A stretch of DNA of 64,000 nt from Paguma larvata (lineage: Eukaryota > Chordata > Mammalia > Carnivora > Viverridae). The translations under genes were made by a program, and so were the position numbers. This document shows positions 27,207 through 39,545 of the stretch, one piece after another (the first letter of the stretch is position 1; every line of letters starts with the position of its first letter). The stretch spans positions 68,795,788-68,859,787 of the forward strand of contig CM057836.1 in the NCBI GenBank assembly GCA_030068075.1. Reading direction: 5' to 3'. Below the pieces are notes generated by a model. That model worked only from the letters and a program-made list of their open reading frames with translations, did not search any database and was not told the origin of the DNA.

Positions 27207-27412
27207 CTTAAAAGAAATTTATTTATTTATTTTGAGAGAGCACAAGCATGGGAGGAACAAAGAGAGAGGGAGAGAGAGATAATCCCAAGCAGACTCTGCA
27301 CTGTCAGCACAGAGCCCAAAGTGGGACTTGAACTCAGGAACCGTAAGAGAGATCATGATCTGAACTGAAATCAGGAGTCAGACCCTTAACCATCTGACCC
27401 ACCCAGTTGCCC
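27207..27412 (-). mobile_element. SINEC
   Basis: The minus-strand element has tail TTTATTTATTTATTTTGAGA, a GAGAGAGGGAGAGAGAGAT block, core CACTGTCAGCACAGAGCCC and 5' end GACCCACCCAGTTGCCC. Flanks TACATACTGAGGCCTT and TACATACCCAGACCTT look like a diverged duplication. Confidence 0.93.
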
Positions 27413-27571
27413 TTACATACCCAGACCTTTTAACCAGTCAAGCAGGAGGCATATTGCAGAGGACTTTGGAAATGTTTCAGACAGAATGCATGCTGCTCTA
27501 CCCACACCTTTTACATATAAGCCTTACTCTTGATAGAGGCTTTTTTTTTTCTATAAACACAAGATGCTTTG

Positions 27572-27791
27572 TGGCCTAAAATTTTTTCAAGTGTTTATTT
27601 ATTTTGAGAGAGAGAAGAGAAAGAGTGCACACACCCACAAGAAAGAGAGAGACTGAGAGAGAGAGGGAGAGAGAAGATCCCAAGCATGCTCCATGCCATC
27701 AGCACAAAGCACAACACGGGGCTTGATCCTACAAATCAAGAGTCAGAGACTTAACCGACTGAGCCACTTAGGCACCCTTGGCCTAAATTTT
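27572..27791 (-). mobile_element. SINEC with target-site duplication
   Basis: The body is 27586-27778 on the minus strand, 5' end GAGCCACTTAGGCACCC. Flanks TGGCCTAAAATTTT and TGGCCTAAATTTT differ by one A. It lies only about 160 bases from the previous SINEC and about 1.2 kb before the NRXN1 exon. Confidence 0.94.
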
Positions 27792-28941
27792 AATATTCAC
27801 TCTTACCATTTTCCTTACCATGTTTGACACATAGTGGGCACACAGTAAATATGTATTGGTATCTTTGTTATTAAAGGCTGTATTACCCTCTAAACATTTT
27901 ACCTCAATGGCTGTTCATGGGATAACTATGCAAATATTTCTATTGTCCCTTTTAGTGTGGAGGAAGGTCTTTTCTTGTGTGTGTACATATCTATATATCT
28001 ACATATCTCTGTATCTATATCTTTGCATGTCTCTTCGCGTGTCTCTTCCAAATGTTCTGATTTAAAGATTTCATTTTATTGCATTCAGTGATATAGATTT
28101 AATTGTGGTCTAATGGGATATGACTTTAGTGCTATGGATGCTTAGTATAAACTTGTTTGAAATGAAAATCTTTTTAAAGTAAGATGGATAATTTAATGAC
28201 ATCAACACCATAAAGTAAAATTGGAACACTCACCAAATGAGGCTGTGATATGCTTACTACTATAAGACAAGCATTCCCATTTGAAGAAAAAAAAATGAGT
28301 CTTTTTATGATGCTGGATAGTTTGACAGCTACTAGATATTGCTTGTTAAATAAGATCTCACTTGTATCGATGAGCTCTATTATCTGTATTTTCCTGACAT
28401 GACTACTGGGGCTTATGACTATTTATCCATTAGTTATCTGTCATATGTGAATAGACCCTTTCCCCATAAGAGTTGATTCCTAGTGTATTTGTTATTTGCT
28501 TCGCTGTGCTGTATGACCTTGTCACATGCACATACAACTCTTGTTATAAAAACACGTTGATAACATGTTTCTGCTCCTTTTGGAAGCAGCCAAAGTCAGT
28601 GTTTCCTGCTAAACCATTTCTGAAAAACTGGCAGGGAGAAACAAAACCCCATTAGATTCCATGCTTGTCCAACTCAATGGAAAAAGTAGTAATCTCCTAT
28701 TTGTTCTCGAACACCTGCTGGTAGGTTTAATGAATATATTAAAAACTGAGTTGCCTTGATATTTCTTTTAAAAATCCTCTATTCTCTCTCTTGAGCCTGT
28801 TTGATTGAAATCTGTTATTTGCTTACTCTTTTTGCCATAGTTTCATTTTTGTTTTTCGTTTTTTTGCCATAGTATAAATTAAATTCTTTACTGATGTGTC
28901 AATGTAACAAACATAGGAAAGTTGTGCACCTGATATTTGGA

Positions 28942-28969
28942 CTAATTGGTTTTGGTTTTTGTTTTCCAG
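28942..28969 (+). promoter_or_regulatory. NRXN1: 3' splice site of the NRXN1 exon (branch point, pyrimidine tract, AG)
   Basis: CTAAT at 28942-28946 fits the mammalian branch-point pattern and puts the likely branch adenosine (28945) about 25 bases before the exon. A T-rich tract interrupted by G pairs follows and ends in TTTTCCAG. The AG at 28968-28969 is the first AG after the branch point, which sets the exon start at 28970. The branch point itself is inferred. Confidence 0.85.
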
Positions 28970-29151
28970 CTGGGACAACATATATCTTTAGCAAAGGTGG
29001 TGGACAAATCACGTATAAGTGGCCTCCTAATGACCGGCCAAGCACACGAGCAGACAGACTGGCCATAGGGTTTAGCACTGTTCAAAAAGAAGCTGTATTG
29101 GTGCGAGTGGACAGTTCTTCTGGCCTGGGTGACTACCTAGAGCTTCATATA
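28970..29151 (+). CDS. NRXN1: Neurexin-1 internal exon, start of the LNS6 domain (shared by alpha and beta forms)
   Basis: This internal exon encodes 60 full codons plus the last two bases (CT) of a split codon. The peptide begins [17 protein letters not shown] and ends [10 protein letters not shown]. From knowledge of the family this is NRXN1: NRXN2 has FGKGGALITYTW and NRXN3 has SGGLILYTWPAND at the same place. Neurexin-1 is a presynaptic single-pass adhesion protein. This LNS domain binds neuroligins, LRRTMs and cerebellins across the synaptic cleft. In rat beta-1 numbering the exon carries Asn103, Ser107, Arg109 and Leu135 of the neuroligin interface, and the calcium ligand Asp137 (codon 29131-29133). 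The partner ligand Val154 lies in the next exon, outside the window. The split first codon should read Pro after the alpha exon (C|CT) and Ala after the beta first exon (G|CT). The exon enters after codon base 1 and ends on a codon boundary, so its 182 bases are not a multiple of three and skipping it shifts the frame. The reading frame is intact. Identification is from remembered family sequence, not a search. Confidence 0.96.
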
Positions 29152-29157
29152 GTAAGT
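29152..29157 (+). promoter_or_regulatory. NRXN1: 5' splice site of the NRXN1 exon
   Basis: GTAAGT directly follows the ATA codon for Ile at the exon end. It is a full consensus match on the intron side; the exon side (ATA) is weaker than the usual CAG. The neurexin family protein continues with His-Gln-Gly, which is not encoded in the bases after 29151, confirming the exon border. Confidence 0.93.
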
Positions 29158-30540
29158 ACTTTAAAAATAAGACTCAGCTTTTATTTTTTACTGTTAGTGT
29201 TTTTTTTTTTCATAAATAACTTATGCTTTTGCTTTTTGGAAGTTTCTCTTCCCCAGCAACCAGTACTTTGGTACAGAAAGTATAAATACACTCTATAAGT
29301 AATAAGACTTTATTCCTACTATTGTTGCCAGCAATGTTCTTTACAGTAGAAACTATATTTTTGGTTGTTAAGTGTGACTTCCTCTCAGTTTTCTGTTCAA
29401 AAAGATTTATTTTGGTATGTTCTTAGTGACTTTAGACAGATTTGCCAAATTAATATACTAAGTTCTTGCCTAATTGATACTGTTCTATCTGACTGGAAGC
29501 AGGAGGTTGTAATACTGGTAACATCAAAAGATCTGAATCCAGTGTCTTTAGTTCTTTCCTCAATTGAGAAAATAATTTTCTAAAATTACAGTCAATGGAT
29601 GGGAGAACAAGAAACTTTAAGGATATTTGGGGATATAAAAAAAAAGGTGAAAAGATTGCTTCTCTGCCTTCTTATACTCATTTTGGTACATAAATATCAA
29701 GAAAGTCAATAAACTCTTACTGTTGATATCCCGGAACCATTGACTATTCCTTTTATTCCAAGCTCTAAGCCTACTATAAGAATTTAGTCATCATATCAGA
29801 GATGACAAATAATAGGTCATGAATAAAAAGATATTTTTTTAAACCTTTGCCATAACCGACTATAGCTTGGACACTCTGTCTTATATTTCTGCATTCAAAG
29901 AGTTACTAATTTGTATACTTGTAATTCTTTATCTTCTTATTTTATTAAAATATTTGCTAAGTACACATAATCTCTTATTGTTAAGAGATATCAATTTATT
30001 GTAATTTACTGATATAAAGAAGTAACGACCTTAGAAAAGTGTTACTATTAAAAAACTGTAAAGAGTTCTTGTCATCATAGTTCTTAGTTGAAAATCTGTA
30101 TCTTCTTCAAAGGTTTTAAACATATATAAGTCTCTATTTCTCTTTCTATCTGTGATACATAGTTTATCTTTTCTGTCTCTTGGGATTTTGTAAATTTGTT
30201 TTATTTTGCTATTGTCCATCCCTATAAGTTCTCCCTTGCCAGCATCCATGCCTCAGAGGACAATTCGATTAGGTCAACAGGTTCTTTCCTCTTGGAGACT
30301 GGCCTTCAGGCACTCATTCTAAAACAATTAGGAAAGCCACCAAACACCAAAATGCATTGTCACAGACCTTTTCAGGGTCTTACTTCTCAAAGCTTTTTTC
30401 ATTTATTTTCGTAATCTTAGTTTTCCATTAGACTTCTATGATTTCCAATAAGCTCAGTAGGGGTTTACACTGACCACAAAATCTAAATTCATTGCTAATC
30501 TTGGAAAGAAGAAAAGGAAAAACATGCAACACATAGATGC

Positions 30541-30588
30541 GTGTGCACGCACGCACACATACACACACACATACACATACACACACCC
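30541..30588 (+). repeat. (CA)n-type microsatellite, interrupted
   Basis: CA repeats with GC and TA interruptions fill about 48 bases. Confidence 0.93.
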
Positions 30589-31702
30589 CTCAGCACAACC
30601 ATTATTGAACCGCCATAAATTTTCAATTCACAATGCAGTTGTCAAATGGGAACCCTGGGAAAGTAATTTCTTTCAGCAAATATCTAACAATCAAAATTGA
30701 AAGCATCTGGATTTTTATGGCATCATAAATAAATGATCAGTTGAGATAAACTTACCTAGTGCAGTAAGGAGTCTTGCTCTTTAGAGTAATCTCAACTTTG
30801 TAAATGTATTTGTTCCAGTCTGATTTAAGAGCCTTGCAACTTCAAAAAATTAAATAAATAAGAAAACAAGAGCTATTCCTCCCAAAAGAAATTACTTATT
30901 GATCCATTACCAATTACACATTTACCCTGAGAAAAGGTTCTACAATGATCACTCTCAAATCATAAGGGGCAATGCTATTGAATTACTCAAACCACTTTTT
31001 TTTTTATGGTCAGAAGGTTTTAGTCTACAAGAATGAGTGTTTTTTTTTTTCTTCCAAAACTGATCAAATGTGGGTTTAAGAGTCCCTCCATATATAATGG
31101 ATTGACTTTCTAGGTGTCATACCAACCCAGTACCTTCCACAGCTCCTTTACTTGCCATGAATTTCTGAGAGCTGTCCTGTGAGGGCCTCTTCTTTTTGAA
31201 TCTCCCTCTTGGTTTTGCCTGACTGTTCACTTTAGATTCAATACTGTCTCTATACATTCTCCCTCTTGGATTTGCTATCTTCAAACTTTCCCTTAATCTG
31301 AGAGCCAGTACTTGACTGGGAAATGCAAAATGTATATTGGTTCCCTGAGCTTACTAAACATGCTCCTTGGTCACCACTACTCCTCCTATATCAATTACTA
31401 GTATCTGTCTTAGTCGAAATCTGGCTAACTGAAACTTATCTCCCTCCCTTTATTCTCATTGCATGCAAGTGGTGATCAGCCATTAATGACTTAGTGAGTT
31501 GCCTATATGAAGATTAATCACTTCTTTCCATGTTTCAACATACAAACAAAATTAACACAAGGCCAGTGTTGTGATTTTGTTTGTTTGTTTGTTGCTGTTC
31601 TTTGGTTTTGCTTTGTATTTTGCACTATTGAAGTTTACCTCTAATTCCTATAATGTTGACTATTGTGGAAGAGGAAGACAGAGAGGAGTTAGATATTTAA
31701 AA

Positions 31703-31759
31703 AGCAAGGGGAGGGGAAGAAGGGCAGGGAAAGAGGAAGGAAGGAAAGGAAAGGAAAAT
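31703..31759 (+). repeat. Purine-rich GGAA tract
   Basis: The stretch is almost all A and G, ending in repeated GGAAA units. Confidence 0.85.
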
Positions 31760-34700
31760 GAAGTGTCTACGTACCAGAGTTGATACCAGTAGTTGATAAA
31801 AGTAATCTTAATAATAATATTAGATTTGAGAATATTCAGACCCTATTTTGTTACATTATTTAGGTACCTTTGAACCTATCCCAATTTTCTCTGAATCATT
31901 TATTCTGCTTCTTTCGAGATTGGAAATTTCAAAGGAAAACAAGATTTTTAGAATTATAGTTTGTTTATTATTGTTATTCGATTTTTGTTTACAAATGTAA
32001 CTGACTTAAAAATTAACCTGATTGATATGATAGATAATATGTTTTATCTGTAAAAGTTAGTTATTATTCATTAAACTGCCATAAAAACTGTAAACCTTCA
32101 AGATCAGCCAAATATAAACTCTGTGCTAACCTTTAAAAATTGTATTTCTATCTTTCATAAATAAGTTAATCAGTAAGCTGGAAAGTTGATTGTACTCCTC
32201 AAAAGGAGCTCCAGTCTTGCTGAAATGTGCAATGCCCTTTCAGTTAGATAACTTTTAGTGTATGACCGACACATAATTTTGATGAAGATGTAAATATTTG
32301 ACATCATCTCATTTTATTACAATGATTTTTGGGTTTTTACTTGATAATATAATCATGTTTAAATTTTGATTAATTGTACCCTTAAAGTTATAACCACTTG
32401 GAATAAAAACTTTTTTGACTCAGGTGGCCTAGTTTTTAAGGTATTTTAAATAATATTAATATTAATGCTACCATTGTTGACCTCAAAGTCATATGATGTT
32501 GCTACTGAAATTTGTAAGGTTTTAGGAGGGGATGAGGGCAAGATACACTCATGAAGTAAAGTTAATTAGCATATAACCTAGAATACTAGAACTTGATAAA
32601 TATTTTCTGAAAAACTAATGAATTAATGAATTATATATTGAAAATATGATGTCTTAGGTTATGAATAGACAGCTTTTCATTAGTTAACATGAAGTCAAAG
32701 ATGCAGTGTAATTTTTATGTAACTCAAAGTCGTTTAACTACTTAGTTTAACAGAAAAAGTGTAGTACTTGATACACAGTAACTATATTATTAAAAAGTTG
32801 CATGTTTTTATTGATTTGTGTTTTGAATCTTCAAGTAAGAATTGATTATGGTGGTTGGTTGTTTAAAGGAAATGTGTGGTGGAAATTTTTGTTGGATGAA
32901 TGATTATCTCTCTTTAGTAATTGTCTCATTTATTGTAACTCACTTTTATCTTGAGTTGTTCTCTAGTTGTTTTATATCTTCTCATTACTTTCTAATAGAG
33001 ATAAACTGTCTCATGGCAGAGAACACGATTTGATAATAATGATGATTAATAGAAACATAGCATAATATAAAATTGGGGCCTCTCAACATTCATTTTACTA
33101 CATGCTAGGAGCCTATCCAGAAATTTTTCTGAGCAATTTGTATGGCCTACATCTATGTTAGGCTCCATGGATACAAAAATAAATGATCTCACCACTTAGT
33201 AATGATCTCAATAAATAATTGTTGGATGGATGAATGAATGAGCCAAGTGGGATGCAGATAGCTTAGATTATTTACAGCAAACATACTTTGTCCCAATGTG
33301 ACTCCATCTTGGTTCGTCTCAGGTTTTTCCTCTTGTAGCTTTAACTTTCTTATCTGTATTATATATTTAAAAATAGACATGATTGGTTTTTAAGATAAAG
33401 AATATAAAGAAGACAATTTTAAGCTGTAGACTGTTGTACACATTTAAATTAGTAGTATTAAAGATTGTTTAACCAATATTGTGTAAAATAATTATTGGAA
33501 ACAAAAAAAGTTAAATTCATTAAAAAATTAATTTATAAGGCATATCTAGAAATCTTACCGGTGTTGTCACTCTAGAGGAAGCATCTCATATATGTCAGTC
33601 TGGCAACATTAGTTACAGATTACTTAACTCCTCTTTGACTTACAGGAGAAAGCCAGTGCAAATGTGTCCTCACTCACTGCCATGAATATTAACTTGTGCA
33701 TTGGTTCTGACCAGGGGAAATGTGTGGAGGGTGGTGGAGAGGAAGAGTGAAGAGTGTTCTTTGAAATTCTTTCATCTTGGGAGCATGAAAGAGCATTGCA
33801 AATTTGATTAGTGAATTGTTGTACATATTTGCCGTAAGTGTTTCTTCTTTGTACTTTGCTGGGTTGGAAGCCTTATTTTTGAAACTAAGCTCTTAATTGA
33901 TTTTGATTTAGAAATACACCTTTTGATCAGCGGTTTTAGTGTAGCCTAGAAGCATAATAGTTTTAGAGTAAAAATTGCTTGTCCCAAAATAACTTATCAA
34001 TATCAGTGGCAAGTCAACATTTTCTCATCTTTCTCTGCATCTCTACATTTTATATTGCTTTAATAAATGTTGTTTCATAAGTAAATATTATTTAGTATAT
34101 TTTATACTTTATAATACTACTCTATTAAAACGAAATTTAAAAGCGTCTTTTTAAAGTCAGTAATTATAGATGAGTACAAGATCAAACCCAGTTACTCTCT
34201 CGCAGGCTTTTCTTGGATTTAAATTATGTTCCATCTGAAATTTTTTTGTAACCAATAGATTCGCCTATGTTAAGAGTTTCACTTTGCCATGTAATATTTC
34301 AGTTTGACCCTATTAATCATATACAGTAGATATTTTATTTGGTTTTGTTTTCTTGGTTTTTACCTGAATTCGAGAGCATGTGGCCTTTTTGAATAGAATA
34401 TTGAAAGAAAGACTAAAATGATGTCTTTTTTACTATGTGTTGTAAAATTCTTGTTCAAGCCTCCAAGATATGAAAGATACAACTTATCTTTGGGGAAGAT
34501 GGGGGAAGTTATGGTCATAGTTCTGTTGGCTTAAGTGCTATCCAGATATCTTAAAACATTCTCTATTTTCAGGACAGGTGTGATCAAGCACATTAATACA
34601 GACTATTTCCCCATCCTTTTCCCTTGGAGTTAATTCAGTTTCTCATTTTCTGATTTACTGGTTGTCACCTTTGGTACATCATTAACTCTCTGTATTTGAT

Positions 34701-36739
34701 TTCTAGATTTCTAGAATTTTTCCCTTTTTTGAAATTCCATTACTGTGAACTTTAATAAAAGAGAACCAAAACAACTACCTCTACATACGCCTCCTGAGTC
34801 CATGTACTTATCAATTAGAATTATCTTCCTGTATCTATTCAGAATACTTTCTAGGTCATTCCATATACTTATATCGGATTAATTTAGTAAAATGTTTCTT
34901 TGATTCACTTGTTCCTCTATTAAACACATTGATGTCTCCCAATTATGTACAGGTAAAGAAGGGCACATTTTATGCCTCAATATTCTGATCTTAATTTCCA
35001 TTTTCAGGTCCATTTTGCCATAATTCTATTCTTATCTTTTTACTCCAGTGAAATGTATTAATCTATTTGTTAGTGAACTTCTTGTTATTTCTCTGTATCT
35101 AATTCTGTCCAGAAAGTTTCTTCTCATTGTATCTTACTATCTTGATTCTGCTCAGTCGTCAACTTCTCTATTCAAATGTTGGGTGTTTTCAGGGTTGTCT
35201 CTGGGATCTTGTAGCCTCCTGAGCTACGAGAAAGAAGTCTAGAGTTCAGGAATCTCCTTGGAAGAGCTGCTGAGACAGTGCCTGGGGCATTACCTAGGTA
35301 GAGAAAATATTGTGCTTAGTTTCTGCTCCAACCAATGATCACTACTCTTCTTGACCCATTCCTTTGGGGTAGATATCAAGCTATTTTATAGAATAGTTTC
35401 AAATCCATTCTCATTTAGGTTCTGATGAGTTGCCTTAGCAAATCTTTTTTTATGCCAAGCTGTTGTTGAGACCTTTCTAACTACTGATTCTACTTCCATT
35501 TCTGCCGTGGCTCTTTTTCAAAAGCCTGCTTTCAAGTAACATCTCTTTCGGTTCATTCAGCACATCATTATTGATCACCTATGATGCAGTTCAGACTGTA
35601 TTAGTTATCCTTTTCTATGTAACAAATTTACCTACAATATAATAGTTTAAATCAAAACATTTAGAATCTTATACAAGCTTGGGAATCCAGAAGCAGCTGA
35701 ACTAGGTTATTAAGAGATTCCCAGAAGAAGACATGATTAAGATCTCCCATGCTCAGAACATACCTGATACGTTTATTCTTATTATCTAGACAAAGTCCAC
35801 ATGTCTGAGGAAGAAATGTTGAGCAACAGCGAAAGCATATGAAAACAGGTTATTAAGGATTCTGGTTTTCCAAAATCTAAACACAATATTGATTGATAGA
35901 AAGTGAGTAATGAAGACATTGCTTGAGGGTTAAGAACTAGTTTACGGAATGCATATTGAATTAAGAGTCATTCATACATTGATCAGGAAATCTCCTTTTA
36001 TTACACACACAAAAAACACTGAAAGGCATAAGCAAAATGCACGAGAGTAACAGAATTTAAAAATGCATATAGCATAGCTAAACATGTCTGCCACAGATCA
36101 AGAAACAAGATGAAAGTGACACTATGGCAATGGAGTCCTGTTAAAGCTGATGCTGGGCCACTGCAGACAGAGGTAGTTCATTTGAACGAAAGAAGGAAAT
36201 GACCTAGGTGAATATACTAGGAGACATTCAAGTTAATAGTAGGCATAGATAATCTACATTTGAAATCAGGAGGAAAGAACTGGAGCTTGCAAAAGTTATT
36301 TTGATGAAAACATTTTCTGAGCTGTGAAATCCAATTTATGTTGTCTTTAGGAGCTTACTTTGGTAGGTAGTATGCTGGACCTCAGGATTCCTAGGTCAAG
36401 ACAGGGCAGGCCTGTACCTTCCTGTAGACCAGGTGGATAAGCTGTAGCGCTGGAGGAGCATCCTGCCATTACGCTTCTGAGGCGACACTGTAATGGTGGG
36501 CTCTTCCCATCCAGGAAATCACTTCCTCCTGAACGTTCTCATTAGAGTCTTCCTACCCAACAAAAATTAGAAACATAAGATTGACAGACCAGAAAAGCTC
36601 TTTGGTGAATGATCAAAATTTAATTGATTCTTAGACCTTTTTGGTATGTGAAAATAAGTCAGTCTTAATATTGAATATTATTAAAAATTCAGAGTAGAAT
36701 TTTAGCCAGGAAGTATAGACTGTTCACTCCCAAATACAC

Positions 36740-37130
36740 ATCTTTAGTCCTAACTTTCCCTCTGATGACTATATTCAGCATTTCCTCCTGTTTGCTCATG
36801 GGCACCTCAAACTTACCACCTTAAAAACTGAATTCATGGTCACCTGGGTGGCTTAGTCAGTTAAGCATCTGACTTTTGATTTCAGCTCAAGTCATGATCC
36901 CAGGGACATGGGATCAAGCCCCATATTGGGCTCCATACTGAGTGTTGAGCCTGCTTGGGATTTTCTCTCTATCCCTCCCTGTTCTCCCCCCCCACCTCAA
37001 AATAGATAAATAAACTTAAAAATTAAAAAAAAACCCTAAACGTCTCATCTTTCAACCACATATCCACCTAACAATTACAGATTAAAACCTGACATCTCCC
37101 CCATACTTACTCTTATGACCTAATCTGTTT
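36740..37130 (+). mobile_element. L2 fragment interrupted by a SINEC
   Basis: CATTTCCTCCTGTTTGCTCA, GGGCACCTCAAACTTACCA and AAAACTGAATTCAT follow the order of the 3' coding end of L2 (gacatctcctcctgg..., cacctcaaactcaacatgg..., aaaactgaactcatc). Sequence after the SINEC (CATATCCACCTAACAATTAC) may be its continuation. Confidence 0.5.
36839..37033 (+). mobile_element. SINEC, older subfamily
   Basis: It starts GGTCACCTGGGTGGCTTAGT and has the CTTTTGATTTCAGCTCA variant, as in the copy at 8493. The tail is ATAAATAAACTTAAAAATTA. Confidence 0.92.
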
Positions 37131-38150
37131 CTTACCAAATTCTACAAATGTTTCTCATAATATTATGGCAGAGCTTCAAACTAATAGAGCGAACAGGGAA
37201 TCTATGCTCATCTCTGGCCAGTCTTATTAGCAGGTGAGGAGTTGAGACACAACCCAGCAGAGCAGAGAGGGAAGGGTTATAGTCGTGGGCAGGCAGAGTG
37301 CTGGGATATGTCCTTATTCTCCCTGGTTTTTTTTTTTTCACTAGGAAGTATTGATTCTGCTTATAAAAACTGTGTACATAGGCACTTGGTACTTTACTTC
37401 CCCCAGACAAAGTATAGTCAATTGTCTGGAAAAGAATTGGCAAAATACACTTCACTATTTTTTTTTTTTTGTAGTCTTTGTACTCTCCTCTGTTTTTTGT
37501 TGGCAATTTTGTGACTCATGCAAAATTTTGGATTCTGAATAAAATGATTATGTTCCAATGGCCAATACTTCATTCATGTTGGACAGTGAGATGCTGTGCA
37601 GCAATAAAGATCAAGAGGGCAGAGACTTTGATCTGTTTTCTGTACCTTTGTATTCCTGGAGCTCTGCTTGAGCCTGGAATTTAGCAAATAAGCGAAAGAA
37701 GAAAATAAAAGGTTGAAATGATCTTTTGGTTTTACAAGTCCTGCCGATTTAAACTGCATGTATGCCTTCTGAAAATGTTTTAGGGCAATAGGTCAGTGCT
37801 GCTCTAGTCAAGGGCACCGTCTCCTTTAGGATAAACCAGTTTATATTTAACTTTGTAGAGGGGAGTTAGAGATGCAGATCTGAGCCAGCTACTAGCATAT
37901 TTCCAGTGTATATGTTGCATCTTTACAAATTGGTATCTTGAGGCAAATGTCTGGTAAATCACGCCTTACCTGGCTCTGTTGGGCAACTATTGGTCTATAG
38001 TACAAATACCTCAAAAGACAAGCTCCTTAGATGGCCTCAGTGAGCACTTATAATCCGGGCTTATTTTCCAGCTCCTGCCACTGCTACTTCCACTGCAAGT
38101 CACACATATTCTTCCTTTATATCATACATTTAACGAACCTTTCTTTTATT

Positions 38151-38351
38151 TTTAATGTTTATTTATTTATTTTGAGAGAGTGTGAGCTGGGTATAGGTAG
38201 AGAGAAAGGGAGAGAGAGAGAATACCAAGCAGGCTCTGCACTGCTGGCACAGGGCCCGATATGGGGCTTGATCCCATGAATCGTGAGATCATGACCTGAG
38301 CTGAAATCAAGAGTCAGGCACCTTTAACCAACTGTGGCACCCAAATGCCCC
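38151..38351 (-). mobile_element. SINEC
   Basis: TTTATTTATTTATTTTGAGAG leads the minus-strand element; CAGGCTCTGCACTGCTGGCA and the 5' end GGCACCCAAATGCCCCC finish it. Flanks ACGAACCTTTCTTTTA and ACAAACCTTTCTATTT suggest the duplication. Confidence 0.92.
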
Positions 38352-38599
38352 CACAAACCTTTCTATTTTATTTTTATCCACAAGCACCTTTCAAGACACT
38401 GGGAATACAGAGTAAAGTGAGGCCTGGGTTTGACCTTAAATAGTCTCGAATTTAATGAACACGTTTCATTCTAGAGACACATTAGCCACTGGTATAGGCT
38501 GGTATTTCAAACTTTCATGCCATAAAGCCACAGTTAAAGGTATTTAAACTCTATGAAGCAATCTTTAACGTGACTTTTGATAAAAGCAATTAATAATAG

Positions 38600-38765
38600 T
38601 AGAACTGTTCTAAGCTTATGTATGTATCCTATCTATATTCAGAAAAGCCTTATGAGAAAAAGAAAATTATCCTCATTAGGTTAGCAAGAAAAGGAGGCAC
38701 AAGTAAAGCCAAAACTCGAACTCAGATAGTCTGACTCCTGAATCCGTGCATTTAACCTCTGGGCC
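38600..38765 (-). mobile_element. MIR fragment
   Basis: Read on the plus strand: AGAACTGTTCTAAGCTTATG, AGCCTTATGAGAAAAAG, AAACTCGAACTCAGATAGTC, TGACTCCTGAATCCGTGCA. This is the reverse MIR order, including the B-box-like region. Confidence 0.7.
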
Positions 38766-39159
38766 TTCGTGTCGGGGTGGGACGGGGAGCAGGTGAGAGT
38801 ACAGGAGGCAGTCCCTCCTCAGCTTACACCCAGTGACTCTGCTGAATGCCGTTTTATAAAATCAGACAACCTTGCTCTTAGCCTGCCACACGTCACATGA
38901 ATTATGAAGCACTCCAGGTTATCAGCTACCTAAACCACCTTCTCTAGTTAAATAAACACATAGGAAGTTATCTGGTTGACTGATTGCCTCCACCATATTG
39001 TAATTAGCTAGCCAACTTTTGTAATTAGTCTGCCTTATAAATTTGGGGCAGACCTATTTTTTAAAGGCTTGAAACACAATTTTCAAAAAATATCTGTACC
39101 AATAGTAAAATGGCGATCCAGAAATGTAGGCTTCCAGACTGTTTTTGTTAATGTTTGCT

Positions 39160-39545
39160 TCTCTGTCTGAAATATTCCTGTTTCCTCCACTCCTACCTGC
39201 CCTCCTCGCCTTCCTAGCCTGGTGCCTCTTTTATTTGTCTGGATCATATATGTCCTATATTCGCGAAGCTTTCCTTGGTTCCCTAGGGCAAGACTAATCA
39301 GGTCCTTCTTGTTAGTTACTACCCTAGTACTTTGTTTTTAATTTTGTGGTGTTACGTACCAAGTCACGGCTCTTGCCTTATGTGTGCTTTCAGCTCATTA
39401 AACCATGAACTCTTCAAGGTCCCTGACCATATAGTATATATCTTTAGACCTCTTTATTTTCAGACACTAGCACAGTGCTTATTAATATATGTTGATACTG
39501 TTTATTGATGAAGAATTGTATGTGTGACTGAATGGGTTTCTTTTT
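39160..39545 (+). mobile_element. L2 3' end
   Basis: CTGTCTGAAATATTCCTGTT, GTCCTTCTTGTTAGTTACTA, CCATGAACTCTTCAAGGTCC and GCACAGTGCTTATTAATATA fit the order of the L2 3' UTR (tctgcctggaa..., ctccttgagggcaggga..., agcacagtgcctgg...). It closes near TGACTGAATGGG. Confidence 0.65.

Larger units (their letters stand above)
1..28969 (+). other. NRXN1: NRXN1 intron upstream of the LNS6 exon (3' part of the intron)
   Basis: This is AT-rich non-coding DNA. No second exon with paired splice sites and a neurexin-like peptide was found on the plus strand. In mammals the beta-neurexin promoter and first exon lie in this same alpha intron, but the GC-rich first exon is not seen here, so it must lie further upstream. 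Stretches without a listed repeat (for example 1862-8492, 11834-14654, 22100-24960) hold only unremarkable AT-rich sequence with short A or T runs. All short reading frames here look like chance or repeat-derived frames. Confidence 0.85.

Noticed and set aside
1..28900. Beta-neurexin promoter and first exon
   Set aside because: That exon is expected to be very GC-rich, with a signal peptide and a Gly/His-rich stretch. No CpG-dense region or matching frame is present in the upstream 29 kb.
28894..28969. Extension of the neurexin frame upstream of the exon, with an apparent Met start at 28894
   Set aside because: The peptide there is not neurexin-like, and a clear branch point, pyrimidine tract and AG mark an acceptor at 28969. 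The open frame is chance intron sequence.
29152..29298. Extension of the neurexin frame past 29151
   Set aside because: GTAAGT is a consensus donor, and the following residues do not match the expected His-Gln-Gly-Lys continuation.
37132..37506. A 124-codon minus-strand frame, the longest after the exon-containing one
   Set aside because: The peptide has no recognisable domain, runs through poly-A-derived lysine stretches, and overlaps open frames on the other strand. It is consistent with chance.
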